NCBI GenBank assembly: GCA_004764695.1
Contig: SMSO01000025.1
Coordinates: 1 to 12,500 of the forward strand
Direction of reading: 5' to 3'
From: Schizochytrium sp. TIO01
Lineage: Eukaryota > Sar > Bigyra > Thraustochytrida > Thraustochytriidae
Length of the DNA: 12,500 bases
Shown here: piece by piece, positions 8,370 to 12,500 of the stretch
Layout: each line of letters begins with the position of its first letter
Position numbering within the stretch: the stretch's first letter is position 1
Made by a program: the position numbers and the translations under genes
Notes under the pieces: generated by a model
The model's database searches: none
Told to the model about the DNA's origin: nothing
What the model saw: the letters and a program-made list of their open reading frames with translations, nothing else

Positions 8370-11300
8370 ATGATTAGAGAAAACATGATTTCAGATCACT
8401 CTTGTGACTTCTTTGGCGAAATGAACAAGCGGACGCTTCGAAAGCTTCGTGAAGGTTCAGTTACCAAAAATATAGAGTAAGTGTAAAAGTAAGAGAAGAT
8501 CTTTGGACACAGAAACACCAGACCAAGAATATCTAGCCAGTTAGTAAAAATTTGACTTCCCCGACTTGCGTGTTGATCTGCCGTGCGTGCTTTATTCATG
8601 TGCTGGATACAGATTTGAAAGGGTTGCTGACTTTGAACTTGTTGATGATGCAAAATCTCTTTTTTTAATATAATAGACTAAGTGGGTACCATTGGGCACG
8701 AGTTCAAATTAGCAACGAAGGTTGGCAAGCCTTGACTGAGGCAGTCAAGGAAAATCGTGTGGGATGAACCTTGAAGTGAGTTTTCGTTAAAGGTTCCGTA
8801 TTCGCGCGGCATTGTAGACGATCATTAAATTAATGACTGACGGAAGCTGTTCTTTCTCGGTGTTTCGGGGGAAATTCTCGATGAATAGACTCAAGAACAT
8901 TAATATTAGCAATGATCATTGGGTTGCTCTCGCAAACGCACTGAAGGAGACTACAGTAATGTCTGGACTCATGTAAGTGAGAATTAACATTTCGTGTGTT
9001 GAGGCAATGGATCTGATGACACCATTTCATGTTTAATTATATATACACTAACATGAATAATTACCCGTCGAGGCACACAATACCATTCTTTGATGGTGGC
9101 TAACAAGCAGCTTGTGTAACGTCCCATTCACCACTGAAATGATCAAGGGCTTGGATGGTGTTCTCCAGAAGAATCGAGCTTTGAAGCGTTTGGGGTGAGT
9201 TCAGCTAAGTCAAGGTGAAATGTCATCTAGGTCCCACCTGACAGGTTGTCATTTTTTTTGTTGACGAGCATGTCATTGGGGACGACTTTGTAGGATCATT
9301 ATTTGAAAACTGCTAACAGTGAGATTATTTGGTGGTTACTATAATACTCCTTGTTATCAATGGGGGGTGCGCAGGCTTTTGGATAACAATTTGGGGAGTG
9401 AAGCTTTTGCGATTTTGGTGGAAGCCCTGAAGATGAATGAGACGCTGAAATGTTTGGAGTGAGTTTGTTGAAGCAGGAAGACACGATATCTGGTCTCTTT
9501 GTTGTTTGTTAAAGAGTTTTTTGGTAACAAAATGAGAACGACGACTGACGATGTTATAAATTGATGTGCTTTTACTTGTGAGCGAGCAGGATTGAAAGGA
9601 ATATCGGGGCTGACGATTGCGTCGTTTTAGCTGATAGTCTAAAGAACAACCAGTCACTGAGTACAGTAAAGTGAGTATAGTCGGCCTTTGCAATATTTGC
9701 TAGATGTTATGTCTTGTCGTGCATATAAGAGAGTTATATGATAGGTAGCTAACAAATTGTGCGATGCATTGGCATGATGGTCTCTTGAATGAACAGTCTT
9801 GATGACAATACGATTGGCAGCAAAGGTTGTTTGGCTTTGGCCGAGGTGCTCAAGGTAAACGAAACGCTGAGAATTCTACAGTAAGTATATATAGTCTATG
9901 TATGCCGCCGGATACAGGAATGTTTCTGATAGTCGTGCAGGAAGTTTGCTGACGTTACTGTCGATTGATTAAACGATACTGTTGCATAATTTTTGACAAG
10001 CGGGGGCTTACAGAATTCGTGGTAACAACGTTGGCAGCAATGCTTGTGCAGTGTTGGCAGATACACTGAAGAAGAACAAGACGCTGGCAGAATTGGGGTG
10101 AGTTGAACAAGACCTTGAAATAGATTCATGATAATGGTGAACATGTGGGGCACAAGGAGAGGTTTTGCCTTGATCTTTTTAAAATTATAAATGCATGGTG
10201 AGAAATGTTTGAGCAAGGTGGCTGACGTTCAAACTTGAGTGAAATCACTTTTATTTTTTCATTGTCAATTGTGGACCAACAGGCTGGGGAACAACAATAT
10301 TGACAACAAAGGTTGTGCAGCGTTGGCGGATGCACTCAAGACAAACCATACGTTGACCATGCTAGAGTGAGTTGACTGTTATACCCTTTGCATGCATGCA
10401 AAAAGAGGGATAGTCATATGACATACTGACAGGAAGCATTGGAATGATTACGATTCTGAAAACAATTTATTGTCTTTGGCGGAGTACGGATGCGCAGCCT
10501 TACATCTAACAAAATCAACGATGAAGGATGGGTGGGCTTGGCGGAAGTACTGAAGGAGAACAAGACAGTGGAAACGTTGCTGTGAGTTAGACTAGCAATT
10601 TATCAGGCTATTGCCGGTACGAGAAGTTACCCATTGTAGCTTCTTTAGCAAAGAAATGACTGACTTTGATATCAATTGACGCATTTTTCTTTTTCAACAG
10701 GATGAATGGAAGCATTGTTGGCGATAAAGGTTGTGCGACGTTTGCTGAGGTACTCCAGAAAAACCATTCGCTGAAAAACCTAGGGTGAGTTGAGCAATCT
10801 ATGTGTCAGACGATTCTGAGAATACACGGGCCTTTGTTCAAATTCTTGGCTGTTTCGAGTGAATATTGAAAGTTTAGAAGCATAGAGTTGCACTTAGAGT
10901 GGCTCCGTACTGATTGTGCAGGAAGACTATTTGTTAAGATAACTGACTTTGATGTATAAATGGAAACAAATGAAATGATTTGCTATTTCGTTTTTGACTA
11001 ATAGTCTGGGTACAAAGTACTTTGATAACACAGGCTTTCGCGCTTTTATGGATGTACTCAAGGAAAACAAGGTTTTGAAAGCGCTATTGTGAGTTGAATG
11101 ATTTTGTTTTTTTTTGGGGGGGGTCTCTGACTGATGCAGAAATGATCAGAGGATCGAAAGAAGTTGTGTAATTACGTGTTTAATTCAAGCAAGTAGAAGG
11201 GAGCGATGCTTGCTTTTTGAAACCATGAGGAAGCCATTGGTGACGCTGTCAGAGGACTAACATTGGGTTGGAACGGGTTATGCCACGCAACAACGTTTTC

Positions 11301-11787
11301 ATTTTATTGCTAACTGCAATCTAACAGCTTGAGCGCAATGAGCATTGACGACAAGTTTTGTGTGGCTTTGGGTGAGGTGTTGAAGAAAAACAAGGTTCTG
11401 ACAGCATTATCGTGAGTTAAACAAGCTATTTTGGGCACAAAAGTGGTAAGGGTCAAAATCATTGGTGTACACTACTGCGGTTGATAAATATGGAACACTT
11501 GGAAGATATAAGAGGAAATCTGGCGATGTCCTTGAAAATTGCAGTTTGATAGCAGAGATCTAACTCTATTCATTATTTGTAAATCGTGTTATAGTATCAA
11601 TGGGAAGGACAAGAGCAGCACAAGAGGTCGTATGGTGGTTATTGAAGGACTTCAGGTGAACCGCAGTATCACAGTCTTTGAGTACGTTGAAGAAAAACAT
11701 GAAGAAAAGGAATTGTTTGTCTAACAGAATGATGTATTGATTGATAGACACCCCTGGCGAGGTGATAAAAGCATCCAAAGTGAATAA
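8370..11787 (+). CDS. Gene 2: LRR protein with one exon per repeat (multi-exon, possibly defective)
   Basis: Exons: 8370-8476, 8677-8775, 8889-8972, 9111-9194, 9375-9458, 9590-9670, 9797-9880, 10014-10097, 10283-10366, 10498-10581, 10701-10784, 11005-11088, 11328-11411 and 11595-11681. All introns are GT-AG (mostly GTGAGT donors) and all junctions are phase 2. Thirteen LRRs of 27-33 residues follow a 35-codon lead. Ten are exactly 84 nt. Typical cores are LGNNNIDNKGCAALADALK and LTSNKINDEGWVGLAEVLK, so the type is ribonuclease-inhibitor-like. ATG 8370 is the first in a frame open from 8271 (TAG at 8268-8270) and has A at -3. There is an in-frame TGA at 8765-8767. The 3' end is ambiguous: splicing 11681 to 11748 gives a stop at 11785-11787, while reading through gives a stop at 11722-11724. 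No kinase is visible. It probably binds protein ligands through the LRR face. Confidence 0.8.
8677..8775 (+). pseudogene. Gene 2 first LRR exon with an in-frame stop
   Basis: A 99-nt, phase 2-2 exon with a good polypyrimidine tract (8658-8666) and acceptor TAATAG, then donor GTGAGT at 8776. The frame reads an LRR core VQISNEGWQALTEAVKENR, then TGA at 8765-8767, then the expected final Leu. Earlier GT sites at 8757 and 8759 would break the phase. Since all neighbouring exons are also phase 2-2, skipping this exon would keep gene 2 in frame. Confidence 0.7.
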
Positions 11788-12058
11788 CCAGATTTATGCT
11801 GAACAGGAAAGGAAGAAAAATCTTGAACAGGTAGCTCGTGAGCTTCGTTGCATCCATGCCGTGAACAGGACCCTAGCTATGCCGCTTGCAGGGAAACGTG
11901 GCAAACAAGTTGCGCAGAGTAGTTTAACTAGCAACAAGACCAATCTAAGAGGTAAAGAGCAATGCCTTGATGAACAGAAGCTGGAAGTTAGTCGTTTAGA
12001 AGCTGCAAACAGTGTCCTAACGGCTTCATTGGGATTGCTGGGCACGTATCTTTGCTAA
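11741..12058 (+). CDS. Possible C-terminal exon of gene 2 (105 codons, unplaced)
   Basis: The frame is open from 11741, just after a TGA, to TAA at 12056-12058. It encodes a polar, Lys/Glu/Gln-rich peptide. An early part (VNNQIYAEQE, then NLEQVARELRCIHAVNRTL) resembles the helical cap that ends many LRR domains. No acceptor with good context enters this frame from the phase-2 donor at 11682. ATAG at 11744-11747 would need a phase-1 partner, for example a weak GTATCA donor inside the 11595-11681 exon. It could be a true last exon reached by a donor I did not recognise, or a chance frame. Confidence 0.35.
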   Translation: MIDTPGEVIKASKVNNQIYAEQERKKNLEQVARELRCIHAVNRTLAMPLAGKRGKQVAQSSLTSNKTNLRGKEQCLDEQKLEVSRLEAANSVLTASLGLLGTYLC

Positions 12059-12500
12059 CCAGATAAATCATTTTCCAATCTAGTCATAAACTCTGACTTA
12101 AAATCTGGAGTGCACAGGGTATTACAGAGAATAGAATCAAATACAACATTACGGCATGACGTTGTGATGCTGAAAGGAAGACACTGGTATCAGCACTTGC
12201 ACGATAGCTGATGTTTGACACCATGACATAATCGCTGCTGTGGTGTAACACTGCATGAGATGCACCCATGATTAGAAATGAAGTGAACAAAAGCAAGCAA
12301 AAGCGACAGCAGTTCGGAATCAACCTACAAGACCACTATCTGTCCAAAATCAATAACCCAATCTAGCCTCAACACCAACAAAGCACAACTATCTCTGTCC
12401 CTGCTAGGGAATCACGACCAACGTTCAAGTAGGTATAGAAACGTTTTCTAAGTTTAAGTTCTTCAATAGAACAGAGTAGGCGAGGGAATGTGGCGTCTTG
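12059..12500. other. No recognisable gene
   Basis: This is the flank after gene 2. A minus-strand hydrophobic frame at 12084-12323 starts without good context and matches nothing I know. No further LRR exon was seen on the plus strand. Confidence 0.4.

Noticed and set aside
12084-12323. Minus-strand hydrophobic 79-codon frame
   Set aside because: No family match, no start context and an AT-rich setting. It is likely chance.

Overview
The window is nuclear DNA of an intron-rich microbial eukaryote, probably an alga or relative: GT-AG introns, an exon-per-repeat leucine-rich-repeat (LRR) layout and an algal-style zinc-binding E3-like domain. By eye the base composition is moderate to AT-leaning, with AT-rich flanks and introns. 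I cannot name the species. No bacterial operon, tRNA, rRNA, CRISPR array or transposase is visible.

Two LRR genes lie head to head. Gene 1 (minus strand, 6451 down to at least 677 and probably 380) encodes, in order, a short N-terminus, seven LRRs, an acidic linker, a long helical region, a serine/threonine-type kinase domain and a RING-like zinc domain. Its LRR exons sit inside a tandem DNA repeat (3568-6214) of six units of 422-446 bp. Each unit is one LRR exon plus one intron, so the apparent non-coding satellite is a recently expanded set of repeat exons. With the nine introns removed, the ten exons form one continuous frame of 1,069 codons plus stop. Past that stop, a second zinc-binding segment continues the domain in shifted frames, which implies two small indels or unusual RNA processing.

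Gene 2 (plus strand, 8370 to about 11.7-12.06 kb) has a start exon and thirteen LRR exons, mostly exactly 84 nt, all bounded by phase-2 introns. Its first LRR exon has an in-frame TGA, and its 3' end cannot be fixed from sequence alone. No kinase follows within the window.

The layout is: 1-379 AT-rich flank; 380-3531 effector half of gene 1; 3532-6242 LRR array; 6243-6451 first intron and start exon; 6452-8369 divergent intergenic region with a GA microsatellite; 8370-12058 gene 2; 12059-12500 nothing recognised. The shared exon phase, start-exon donor and LRR type suggest one gene family. LRR sensors joined to a kinase/E3-type output, with repeats spread by exon duplication, would suit a variable recognition-receptor system, but that role is inference.
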